Below are positions 1 through 6,669 of a stretch of DNA of 6,669 bases, piece by piece. Position 1 is the first letter of the stretch. The number at the start of each line of letters is the position of its first letter. The position numbers were made by a program, and so were the translations under genes. Below the pieces are notes generated by a model. It saw only the letters and a list, made by a program, of their open reading frames with translations. It was not told the origin of the DNA and ran no database searches. Source of the stretch: Desulfuromonadaceae bacterium (lineage in GTDB: Bacteria; Desulfobacterota; Desulfuromonadia; Geobacterales; Pseudopelobacteraceae); the NCBI GenBank assembly GCA_028686145.1, contig JAQUCQ010000185.1, positions 1 to 6,669 on the forward strand, read 5' to 3'.

Positions 1-134
1 ATCTAATCGGAGATTTTTATACCTGTGGTTATCGTATTCTCGGCAAGGTTGATGCTTACAAAACTGGCCACCATCTTAATAATCTTTTTCTGAAAGAACT
101 TTTCTCAGATCCTCAGAATTATAGCATTTATTGA
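1..134 (+). CDS. C-terminal end of an unrecognised protein (partial, enters from left edge)
   Basis: Reading from base 3, the plus strand stays open for 43 codons and ends with TGA at 132-134. The peptide starts LIGDFYTCGYRILGK and ends SDPQNYSIY. The other five frames are all interrupted by stops within bases 1-127, so this is the only frame that can carry a gene here. The residue mix, with several Tyr, Leu, Lys and paired His, looks like a soluble globular protein and shows no membrane segment. I do not recognise the family. The gene converges on the AsmA-like gene and the two 3' ends overlap by 7 bp, so there is no room for an ordinary terminator between them. The reading rests on an open frame of modest length with plausible composition; a chance open frame of 43 codons remains possible. 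Confidence 0.55.
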   Translation, partial: LIGDFYTCGYRILGKVDAYKTGHHLNNLFLKELFSDPQNYSIY

Positions 135-3100
135 CCCAGAATAACTTCTCCGGTATCAGTAAACAGTTTTACCGGTAATTCAAAGGCCCTGATAAATATA
201 TGCAGTATGCCCTTGCTCATTGATTTCACCGGAATGGCGCTTACCTGAGGGTCAGACCATTTCCCTTTAGCCTCGAAATATGCCGTCAGTAAACCCTTAT
301 CCTTTCCCGTCAATAACCAGCCGACGATCGGAATCCGGTTGACAATCTTGTCCACGGTCTGAAGCGGTTGGACTCCGATAGTAAGATTTAAATCCTCTTT
401 AACAATATCTGCATTTCCAATTATTGAAATGTTTATGGCATTACTGCTTATGAAAAGATCCTGGGTACCCAGAATGCCATCTTTTACCGAAATACTTCCT
501 TTAATGCTGCTGTACGGCATCCCGCCTGAGGTCATGTCCGGCAGTTTGAATTTAAGCAACTGGGAAACATTTAAAATTGAAAAAACCTTGGAGAGAGTGT
601 TGAATTTACGTAACTTCCCGTTGTTCATACTAAGCTCAATATTTCCTAACGAGTTCTTTTTTATATCGAGGAGAGTGTTACCCCGGGCTGTTAGATTGCC
701 GTGTAGCGTTAATACTCCTGTGACTTCATGGGAAAAATCGAGGGCAGCAAACAGTTTTTCTGCATCAGTCTTAGAGATATCGAGTGTCAAATCATAGCGA
801 TCACCCAGTTCGCCACCGGGAGCAATTCTCCCAATGGCTGTAACTTTACCGCCTAGCATTTCTGCGGTCAGGTGTTGCAGGTAAACAATGCCTTTCTCCT
901 GTTGAATTTCAGCCTTCAATTTACTGTACGTCAATTTACCATAATTTCCAGATTCGACATTCAGGGAAAGCTTTAAGTTCAGTCCGGGACTTTGTTCCTT
1001 CTCTGCCTTTTTTGGCGGTGAGGTAAACAGGTGAAGGTCATCCAGATCAAACTTTGACGATGTCAGCGAAATAGTAGCCTGTGGGGTATGACCGGTCTCA
1101 TAGACTCCGTTCAGGGTGAAGTCGGATGAGTTGATCAATCCGGATACGCTTTGTAAAATTATGGAGTCACCATGTTGTACACATCTCGCTTTTAAGTGCC
1201 TGATACCGGCTATGCGATCACCTTCAGCTAAATTTAAATCACGCAGATAGAGATACGGTGATGAGAACGTAATGTCTGCTTCCGGATTTTTAAGGCTCTT
1301 TATGGCGGTTTTCATGGTTATCATGGAGCTGCCGTAGCGAGCCTCCATGGTGGATGTTTCCAGGCTGTTGCCTTTGAAATTAATCGTACCGCTAATATCA
1401 CTGACTCGTTTCAGCTTATCATCTGGTTGAAAGCCAAATCTGGTAATATCAACGGTGCCATGGTAATTCATGGCACTCAGATCATCCGGGTTTCCACCTG
1501 CCAGAACATGAGCCTGCACCGTTCCTTGTGCTTTAAATTTTTGCCACATGGTGAGAATTGGCAAGGTTTCATTCATGACAAACCGGTTAGTTTGAAGATC
1601 AAAACCCAGATATGGTTCTTCTCCGTAGCCGATCAGACCACTGCCGGTAATAACGAGAGGTTGGAGATTATAGTGTACTGACGTGACTTTTGTGGAATCT
1701 TTGCTGATAACCGTACTGAAGGTGAGTGTATTCTGCATTGAGGCCGGCTTATTGACATAACCGGCCAGCCTGTAAGCCGTTTGCTTGAGATCCCAGTCTC
1801 CATACAGTTTGTAGGCAGAATAGTGGCCGCTGCCGTTTAACAATAGTGAGGAACTGCCATTGTATTCAAGTTTAGGAATGCCGGCAATTTTCGCCAACCA
1901 GGCAATCTCTGGTGCATGTGGTGCAATAGACATTTTAACTGGATAATCAGCCTTCCTGCCGGTGTTGTATTCAGTTATGGAACCGTCCAGAGAAAAAGGG
2001 GATGTTCCAAAGTTTCCGGTCATGCCGATCAGGTTAAAATTTTTACCTTTTAATTCAACAATGCCTTTTAGGTTATTAAATTCAGGAGATTTAGGGCCAT
2101 AACTCAGGACGGCATTTTCAACCGAACCGCGGATAAGGAGGGTATTATAGTTTTGACCAATCTCCATATGGGTAATCTGGCTTAACCGTCCATCCAGCAC
2201 ACCGGTATCCAGCTTGAATACGCCTGACTTGATCTTGTTCTCGATGTAGTCTGAGGTGCCGCTTTCAATGATTCCGTACGGCACATAATTTCTCACGTTT
2301 TCGTAGCGGAATGTTGATGGTGTACTGGCTTTGGCAATAATGTGAGGATCTTTGGTTAAGTAATCCTGCATCTGGAAACTTCCCTTGATTCTGAACCCCT
2401 CCATACTAATGTCAACAGTGGGAATATTTATCAGTTGCTTTGTCAGGGACATTGAATATTCAAGTTGAAGTTTTTTGGGCGTGAGGGTCGAGTGAAATAC
2501 TGTCGGCCAGGTAACGTTAACGCCGCTGATCAGCACTTTCCCTTTAGCAGAAAAATCCTCTACTTGGCCCTTGAAATTGGTGTCAATATCGAGTCTGCCT
2601 CCGGTGTTGGGAAATGGAATAATGTGCCCAAAATAGGGCCAGAATCTGTTTATTTCTGCCTGTTTGACAGAAAGATCACAGTCTACTACAGTTTCCAGTA
2701 ACGATTTTTCACCTGATGGGAGCCGTATGTCGCCAGAAAGAGCTATGTGTGTTGGAGCGACGCCACTTGTTGCGGGAATCTCGGCAGTCAATTTCAGATG
2801 GCCCTTTTGTCCGCGTTCAATATGGTCAGCAGTGAGAGAAATATCACGAAGGGTAGCTGAAAACGTCTGCTTTCGTCCTGCCATGTCATTCCAGAGTATC
2901 GCTCCCTTATGAATCAGTATTTTCTTGAAATTGACGCCGACATTGTTTTTGCCCGGTTTTAGCAAATCATCAATATTGTATGTGCCATCTGTGCTGCGAA
3001 AGAGTGAAATAGTCGTCTCATCCAAAATCAGGTTCTTTAACACAACCCTTTTTTCCAATAATGGTATTAGAGCCACGGTAACGGTTATCTTTTTCGCTGT

Positions 3101-3358
3101 AATAAAATCGGTGCTCCCGCTACGTTCTTTAACAGTGAATGATTTAAATTCAAAAGAAGGTCCGAAATGCCAGGCAAATGATCCGGAGCCAAAGCTGACG
3201 GGACGATTGAGGCTTTGCTGGAGTGCGGTTATAATTTCAGTACGGTATGCATTGACATCCAGAAGATAGGGAAGGAAAAAAGCTGTGGCAGTCACGAGCG
3301 TAGCAATAATTACCAGCAAAATACCGGATATTTTAATAATCCCGGATGTGATTTTCAC
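128..3358 (-). CDS. AsmA/YhdP-like inner-membrane-anchored periplasmic protein
   Basis: A 1076-residue protein of the AsmA superfamily, whose members (AsmA, TamB, YhdP, YdbH) span the periplasm and carry or regulate phospholipid movement to the outer membrane. Residues about 8-30 form one uncleaved membrane helix. It is followed by the typical AsmA entry (about 34-56), with DVNAYRTEI and a 'LNRPVSFG' turn. The body is long and rich in beta-strands. The region at about 350-470 (NVRNYVPYGIIESG, then GSVENAVLSYGP and the stretch after it) resembles the DUF3971 core of YhdP. The C-terminal AsmA-like domain carries IPIVGWLLTGKDKG (about 1007-1020), AKGKWSDPQV, and a final amphipathic helix containing ELPVKLF. 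E. coli YhdP is somewhat longer (about 1266 residues). The start is GTG, overlapping the upstream CorC-type stop in GTGA and preceded by GAAAGG 8 bases away. Assignment to the superfamily is firm; YhdP rather than another branch is a likely inference. Confidence 0.88.
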   Translation of the reverse strand: MKITSGIIKISGILLVIIATLVTATAFFLPYLLDVNAYRTEIITALQQSLNRPVSFGSGSFAWHFGPSFEFKSFTVKERSGSTDFITAKKITVTVALIPLLEKRVVLKNLILDETTISLFRSTDGTYNIDDLLKPGKNNVGVNFKKILIHKGAILWNDMAGRKQTFSATLRDISLTADHIERGQKGHLKLTAEIPATSGVAPTHIALSGDIRLPSGEKSLLETVVDCDLSVKQAEINRFWPYFGHIIPFPNTGGRLDIDTNFKGQVEDFSAKGKVLISGVNVTWPTVFHSTLTPKKLQLEYSMSLTKQLINIPTVDISMEGFRIKGSFQMQDYLTKDPHIIAKASTPSTFRYENVRNYVPYGIIESGTSDYIENKIKSGVFKLDTGVLDGRLSQITHMEIGQNYNTLLIRGSVENAVLSYGPKSPEFNNLKGIVELKGKNFNLIGMTGNFGTSPFSLDGSITEYNTGRKADYPVKMSIAPHAPEIAWLAKIAGIPKLEYNGSSSLLLNGSGHYSAYKLYGDWDLKQTAYRLAGYVNKPASMQNTLTFSTVISKDSTKVTSVHYNLQPLVITGSGLIGYGEEPYLGFDLQTNRFVMNETLPILTMWQKFKAQGTVQAHVLAGGNPDDLSAMNYHGTVDITRFGFQPDDKLKRVSDISGTINFKGNSLETSTMEARYGSSMITMKTAIKSLKNPEADITFSSPYLYLRDLNLAEGDRIAGIRHLKARCVQHGDSIILQSVSGLINSSDFTLNGVYETGHTPQATISLTSSKFDLDDLHLFTSPPKKAEKEQSPGLNLKLSLNVESGNYGKLTYSKLKAEIQQEKGIVYLQHLTAEMLGGKVTAIGRIAPGGELGDRYDLTLDISKTDAEKLFAALDFSHEVTGVLTLHGNLTARGNTLLDIKKNSLGNIELSMNNGKLRKFNTLSKVFSILNVSQLLKFKLPDMTSGGMPYSSIKGSISVKDGILGTQDLFISSNAINISIIGNADIVKEDLNLTIGVQPLQTVDKIVNRIPIVGWLLTGKDKGLLTAYFEAKGKWSDPQVSAIPVKSMSKGILHIFIRAFELPVKLFTDTGEVILGQ

Positions 3359-4662
3359 GCTTTTAGCCTTTCTATCGTGACCCTGACACGACGGATTCTT
3401 TTCCGATCAACATTCTCTACTTTAAAGCGGATACCCTCAAACAAAACACTTTCACCTTGTTGCAACAACCGTCCGGACTGCGCGAGCAGGAAGCCGGCTA
3501 TTGTAGAATAAGGTGCGTCTTCAGGAAGGTGTAGATTGAGCTGGAGATTAACTTCACGTACGGTCAGCATCCCGTCAAGAAGATAATCATTGTTTTCTGC
3601 AATACACTGCGCTGGAGAAATCTCATCATACTCATCATCTATTTCTCCCACTATTTCCTCAAGGAGGTCCTCCAGGGTTATGATGCCTTCGAAACCACCA
3701 TATTCGTCAACAACAAAGACCATGTGAGTACGCGATGACTGCATCATTTTTAATGCCGTGCTCAATTGGGCATTTGCCGGGATAAAATATGGCTGGTGAA
3801 TGAGCTTGCCAAGATCAAAGTCAGGCGTATAAGTATGAGACAGAAACGGCTCTAAGTCTCTTCTAACGATAACGCCGATAATATTATCAAGTTGATCCTG
3901 ATAAACCGGTATGCGTGAAAAGCCGTGGAGATTAAAGGTCAACTCGGTTTCTTCAAGAGTAGCAGTGACCGGGAGTGCAGTAACAGCATTCCGTGGTATC
4001 ATTACATCTTGAACTTCCGAGTCAGAAAATTCAAAAATGCGATGGAGCAGGCGCTGTTCATCCGCCTCAAGTGCACCGCTTGTATGAGAAATATTGATAA
4101 TCTGTCGCAATTCGTCAACGGTATATACGCTGGCATGGTCAGGAGAAACCTGCAGTCCAAACATCCGGACTGTGCTTCTGCCGGCAAAATCAAGCAGGCG
4201 TATGGGCCAACTGAACAGAGTATGAAAAAGCCGCAACGGCCATGCCACTGCGAGCGCAACGCGTTCTGCCTGGTCCAGCGCCAAAGTTTTGGGGGCAAGT
4301 TCACCGAGTACAATATGCAGAAAGGTAATAACTGTGAATGCAACGGTAAATGCAATCGTGTGACGGACAGCGTCAGAAACCAAGCCATGAAGAGGCGCTT
4401 CAAGCAATTGTGAAAGTGCGGGCTCACCAATCCAGCCCAACGCCAATGATGCCATGGTAATGCCGAGTTGAGTTGCAGATATGTACGAATTCAGGTTGTC
4501 AAGCATTCCGAGTAGTGTCACGGCACGAGTATTGCCGTTTTCCACAAGTGAGACAATCCGTGAACGGCGAACCGAGACAAGTGAGAATTCAGCAGCAACA
4601 AAAAAACCATTTGCAGCCACCAGCAGCATCACAAGCAGAAGATATGGTAAAGTGTAATTCAT
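3355..4662 (-). CDS. CNNM-CBS-CorC_HlyC family membrane protein (hemolysin-type, putative divalent cation transporter)
   Basis: A 435-residue protein with the full-length three-part architecture. Residues 1 to about 190 form the CNNM (DUF21) membrane domain, with helices near 3-25, 60-85, 100-125 and 135-155. Its family motifs include NGFFVAAEFSLV (19-30), SATQLGITMASLALGW and LGELAPKTLAL. Two CBS domains follow: one at about 215-275 starting VQDVMIPR, and one at about 285-345 with the hallmark VFVVDEYGGFEGIITLEDLL. A strongly acidic link (EEIVGEIDDEYDE) leads into the CorC_HlyC domain (about 355-433). Members in other bacteria (CorC, MpfA, YtfL, TlyC) are linked to Mg2+/Co2+ efflux and adenine-nucleotide binding; the older name 'hemolysin' is rarely justified. 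All domains look intact. The gene is first in a two-gene leftward unit. The ATG at 4662-4660 has no good Shine-Dalgarno sequence. The family call is firm; the substrate is unknown. Confidence 0.93.
   Translation of the reverse strand: MNYTLPYLLLVMLLVAANGFFVAAEFSLVSVRRSRIVSLVENGNTRAVTLLGMLDNLNSYISATQLGITMASLALGWIGEPALSQLLEAPLHGLVSDAVRHTIAFTVAFTVITFLHIVLGELAPKTLALDQAERVALAVAWPLRLFHTLFSWPIRLLDFAGRSTVRMFGLQVSPDHASVYTVDELRQIINISHTSGALEADEQRLLHRIFEFSDSEVQDVMIPRNAVTALPVTATLEETELTFNLHGFSRIPVYQDQLDNIIGVIVRRDLEPFLSHTYTPDFDLGKLIHQPYFIPANAQLSTALKMMQSSRTHMVFVVDEYGGFEGIITLEDLLEEIVGEIDDEYDEISPAQCIAENNDYLLDGMLTVREVNLQLNLHLPEDAPYSTIAGFLLAQSGRLLQQGESVLFEGIRFKVENVDRKRIRRVRVTIERLKA
3367..3372 (-). promoter_or_regulatory. 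Ribosome binding site of the AsmA-like gene
   Basis: GAAAGG lies on the minus strand, 8 bases before the GTG at 3358-3356, inside the last codons of the CorC-type gene. It supports the GTG start that overlaps the upstream stop, and translational coupling of the two genes. Confidence 0.5.
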
Positions 4663-4670
4663 AGCTGCAT

Positions 4671-4697
4671 ATTCTATCCGGAAGAGTGCGATGTCAA
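4671..4697 (-). promoter_or_regulatory. Candidate promoter for the leftward CNNM/CorC-AsmA unit
   Basis: On the minus strand, a perfect TTGACA (4697-4692) is followed after 15 bases by TAGAAT (4676-4671), five of six matches to the -10 consensus. The spacer is shorter than the usual 17. Transcription would start only a few bases before the ATG at 4662, giving a nearly leaderless mRNA, which fits the lack of a clear ribosome binding site. Other AT-rich pairs lie further upstream (for example TTGAAA near 4758 with TATTAA near 4733), so the true promoter is uncertain. Confidence 0.4.
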
Positions 4698-4721
4698 CTG
4701 TAACATTTCAATTATTATCGT

Positions 4722-4750
4722 TTGACCATTAATATGTTTCATGCTACTTT
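4722..4750 (+). promoter_or_regulatory. Candidate promoter for the rightward lipoprotein unit
   Basis: TTGACC (4722-4727, five of six to the -35 consensus) is separated by exactly 17 bases from TACTTT (4745-4750, a weak -10 with three of six). Transcription would begin near 4757, leaving a leader of about 28 bases to the ATG at 4785. If correct, the in-frame TTG at 4722 is part of a -35 box and not a start codon. The weak -10 keeps confidence low. Confidence 0.35.
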
Positions 4751-4784
4751 TTTTTCAATTACTTTAAAACGGGATTCCTTCTTG

Positions 4785-6491
4785 ATGTACATGCGGCTGA
4801 TCATACTGATGTCCCTCCTGCTTTTAACTGCGTGTTCCGGAATCACACCTCCTCCAGAAAACGCCTCATCTCCCACCTCTACGTTTTATGATAAACATTC
4901 TCGCGCTTTGTATCTGTTTTCTCGGGCGAGAATTGCTGCATTAGACGACGACTATCCTGCCGCACTGAATCTGTTGCGTGAAGCAATCTCGCTTGATCCT
5001 CGTTCGGCCAGACTCCATGCTGAGGTTGCTGACATCAAGCTCAAAATTGGGCAAATACCGGAGGCTCTTGAATATATTAACAAGGCAATTGCTCTTGACC
5101 CGAATTATCGTCCACCCTACGTTTTGGGAGGGATTGTAATGGCGTCGCTGGGAAAGGATCTGGAAGCGGCAGATTATTTGCGTAAGGCGATCAAAATTGA
5201 TCCTTCCAAAGAAGATGCCTACTTACATCTCGCCCTGTCTCTAACGCGCCTGTATGAATATGAAGAAGCTGTCACCACGCTCAAGGCATTGGTAAAAATC
5301 AATCCTGATTCCATTCTTGGCTACTACTATCTGGGACGCACCTATAGCCAGATGAAGCTCTATCGTGATGCCCTCGGGTACTTCACAAAGGTGTTGGAGC
5401 TGAAACCGGATTTTAGCCAGGCGGTTATCGATAAAGCCGCAACGTATGAGGCGATGGGCGACTATTCGCTCGCAATAGACACGTACCGGACCCTTCTTGA
5501 TCAGGATGAACACCGTGCTGCCGTGCTGCAGCGGATGACCCAATTGCTGCTCCAGCAACGCCGATTTGCCGAGGCACTTGTATATCTCAAGTTAGCCGCT
5601 CAATCAGGTTTTGGAGGCCAGGAAACTACTCGCAAAATTGGACTGGTGCATCTTGAACTTGAGCAGTATGACGAAGCGATTGCTGTATTTGGTGACATGC
5701 TTGAAAAAGATCCATCTGCCTATAATATTCGCCTCTACCGTGGCATTGCCTATGAAGAAAAAGGTGAACTGGATAATGCCTATTCCGAGTTTGGTAAAAT
5801 TCCTCATAATACGCCGCAGTATCTGGAAGCGGTGAGCCATATAGCGCTGATATTGAAAGAACAGGGTAAAGCTGACGCTGCAATTGCTGTACTCAAGGAA
5901 GCAATTAATGACAACCCGGATAATCTTGATTTATATTTAAATTTATCTACACTATACGAATCATTAGACAAGCCTCAAGCCGGACTTGATATTCTGCTTG
6001 AGAATGAGCAGTTGTTTTCAAAAGAGCCTCGTTTACACTTCCGGATTGGGGTGTTGCTGGATAAACTTGGCAAGCGCACCGAGTCGATCAAGCGGATGAA
6101 GCAGGTATTGCAACTTGATCCGAAAGATGCCCAAGCCCTTAATTATCTTGGCTATTCATATGCAGAAATGGGAATACACCTTGAAGAAGCGCTGCAATAC
6201 ATAAAGCAGGCCGTTGCAATACGTCCGCGCGATGCATTTATCCTCGACAGCCTCGGCTGGACGTATTTCAAACTTAAACGCTATGATGAAGCGGAGAAGT
6301 CACTTGAAGAGGCAATCGCCTTGATTGATGATGATTCTACCATTGTGGAACATCTGGGTGATGTCTATGCAGCCCGCCGTGCCGTCAAAAAAGCACTGAA
6401 GCAGTATCAAAAAGCGCTTAAATTAGCTCCCGAGCGCAAAGAACTTGTTGAAAAGATGCACAAGCTCAAAGGGGAGCTGAACGAAAAATGA
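4785..6491 (+). CDS. TPR-repeat lipoprotein, LbcA-like
   Basis: A predicted lipoprotein of 568 residues made almost wholly of TPR helical pairs, a protein-protein scaffold. Numbering from the ATG at 4785, the signal peptide is Arg4, then a hydrophobic stretch, then the lipobox LTAC with acceptor Cys17. Ser follows the Cys, which favours outer-membrane sorting by enterobacterial rules. After a Pro/Ser-rich linker, about 15 TPR-like units run from residue 39 to near the end, most closing with a '(I/L)xxxP' turn. One unit near 334 is divergent (SEFGKIPHNTPQYLEA). The C-terminal signature ALNYLGYSYAEMG (about 451), ILDSLGWTYFKL (about 486) and EHLGDVYAA (about 522) is one I associate with a widespread family that includes Pseudomonas LbcA, the partner of protease CtpA. 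The frame extends upstream to a TTG at 4722, but that adds 21 poorly placed residues and lacks a ribosome site. ATG 4791 is an alternative start. The partner here is unknown. Confidence 0.9.
   Translation: MYMRLIILMSLLLLTACSGITPPPENASSPTSTFYDKHSRALYLFSRARIAALDDDYPAALNLLREAISLDPRSARLHAEVADIKLKIGQIPEALEYINKAIALDPNYRPPYVLGGIVMASLGKDLEAADYLRKAIKIDPSKEDAYLHLALSLTRLYEYEEAVTTLKALVKINPDSILGYYYLGRTYSQMKLYRDALGYFTKVLELKPDFSQAVIDKAATYEAMGDYSLAIDTYRTLLDQDEHRAAVLQRMTQLLLQQRRFAEALVYLKLAAQSGFGGQETTRKIGLVHLELEQYDEAIAVFGDMLEKDPSAYNIRLYRGIAYEEKGELDNAYSEFGKIPHNTPQYLEAVSHIALILKEQGKADAAIAVLKEAINDNPDNLDLYLNLSTLYESLDKPQAGLDILLENEQLFSKEPRLHFRIGVLLDKLGKRTESIKRMKQVLQLDPKDAQALNYLGYSYAEMGIHLEEALQYIKQAVAIRPRDAFILDSLGWTYFKLKRYDEAEKSLEEAIALIDDDSTIVEHLGDVYAARRAVKKALKQYQKALKLAPERKELVEKMHKLKGELNEK
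6468..6476 (+). promoter_or_regulatory. Ribosome binding site of the second lipoprotein gene
   Basis: AAAGGGGAG, a strong Shine-Dalgarno-like run, lies inside the end of the TPR gene, 11 bases before the ATG at 6488. The spacing is slightly long. It supports the overlapping ATG start. Confidence 0.6.
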
Positions 6492-6669
6492 TAGTGTCAG
6501 GTGTACGCTGCCTCTTGATGACGCTGCTCTGCAGTGCCGTTCTTGTGGCGTGTAATAGCCCTGAAACTTCGCACACACCCGTTATTGCTCGTGTTCCGTC
6601 TTCCGCTCTTCCTGTTACTGGCGATGCCCTTGTTGAAGGTACCATTGGTGAAGCCTCCACCCTCATTCC
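6488..6669 (+). CDS. N-terminus of a lipoprotein, probable family 5 ABC transporter substrate-binding protein (partial, runs off right edge)
   Basis: Sixty complete codons are present and the frame is open to the window end. The start ATG overlaps the TPR stop as ATGA (6488-6491). The product begins MIVSGVRCLLMTLLCSAVLV and reaches a lipobox LVAC with acceptor Cys22, so it is a lipoprotein secreted across the inner membrane. After a Ser/Thr/Pro-rich linker comes GDALVEGTIGEASTLIP (about 45-61). This matches the opening strand of family 5 solute-binding proteins (OppA/DppA/NikA type), where a 'G.....P..L.P' motif precedes the ligand-binding lobes. Such proteins deliver peptides or related solutes to an ABC permease. 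The ligand cannot be told from this fragment, and the permease genes, if linked, lie outside. The lipoprotein call is firm; the family call rests on a short stretch. Confidence 0.7.
   Translation, partial: MIVSGVRCLLMTLLCSAVLVACNSPETSHTPVIARVPSSALPVTGDALVEGTIGEASTLI

Noticed and set aside
3925..4413. Plus-strand open frame of 162 codons inside the CNNM/CorC gene
   Set aside because: It lies opposite a gene with unmistakable family motifs, its product is rich in Cys, Lys and Asn with no recognisable domain, and it has no supporting ribosome site or partner. It is a shadow frame.
4002..4430. Minus-strand open frame of 142 codons in another frame of the CNNM/CorC gene
   Set aside because: The product is unrecognisable while the overlapping frame encodes intact CNNM and CBS domains. 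The CBS domains continue without interruption, so it is not evidence of a frameshift.
4748..4755. Run of eight T as a possible intrinsic terminator
   Set aside because: No GC-rich hairpin precedes it, and it lies in a divergent promoter region where no transcript is expected to end.
4722..4784. N-terminal extension of the TPR lipoprotein from TTG 4722 or ATG 4734
   Set aside because: Neither has a Shine-Dalgarno sequence, and both push the lipobox further from the N-terminus than is usual for a lipoprotein signal.
6466..6666. Minus-strand open frame opposite the start of the second lipoprotein gene
   Set aside because: The plus strand here has a start overlap, a ribosome site and a clear lipobox signal peptide. 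The minus product resembles nothing.
1..6669. Mobile element, CRISPR array, RNA gene or defence system
   Set aside because: No transposase, terminal inverted repeats, regularly spaced repeats, tRNA-like folds or nuclease motifs were seen by eye. Nearly all of the window is explained by the protein genes listed.

Overview
The window reads as ordinary chromosomal DNA of a Gram-negative bacterium. Two genes begin with lipoprotein signal peptides ending in a lipobox, and one large protein is an AsmA/YhdP-type envelope protein, so an inner membrane, periplasm and outer membrane are implied. Base composition looks moderate (mid-40s % GC, judged by eye). The combination of a CNNM/CorC protein, an AsmA-like protein, a TPR lipoprotein and a peptide-type substrate-binding lipoprotein resembles what I remember from Desulfuromonadota (Geobacter-like deltaproteobacteria). 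That assignment is an inference only.

Layout: (1) bases 1-134 hold the end of a plus-strand gene that enters from the left; its family is not recognised. It converges on and overlaps by 7 bp (2) a minus-strand gene for a 1076-residue AsmA/YhdP-like protein (128-3358). (3) Directly upstream of that on the minus strand, overlapping by 4 bp in a GTGA stop/start junction, is a CNNM-CBS-CorC_HlyC protein (3355-4662). (4) A divergent intergenic region of about 122 bp (4663-4784) carries candidate promoters for both directions. (5) A plus-strand gene encodes a lipoprotein of about 15 TPR units (4785-6491). (6) The start of a second plus-strand lipoprotein gene overlaps it by 4 bp in an ATGA junction (6488 to window end). 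Its sequence suggests a family 5 (oligopeptide/nickel-type) ABC substrate-binding protein.

The window is therefore two divergent, tightly packed units. The leftward unit pairs a CNNM/CorC-type membrane protein with a protein of the family that carries phospholipid between the inner and outer membranes. The rightward unit pairs two predicted lipoproteins. Both couplings, through stop/start overlaps, suggest coordinated expression in the envelope. No mobile element, CRISPR array, tRNA or rRNA, phage gene or defence system was seen, and nothing here looks like a wholly new system. The points most worth checking are the CNNM-AsmA coupling, the LbcA-like features of the TPR lipoprotein, its start codon, and the unrecognised left-edge gene.
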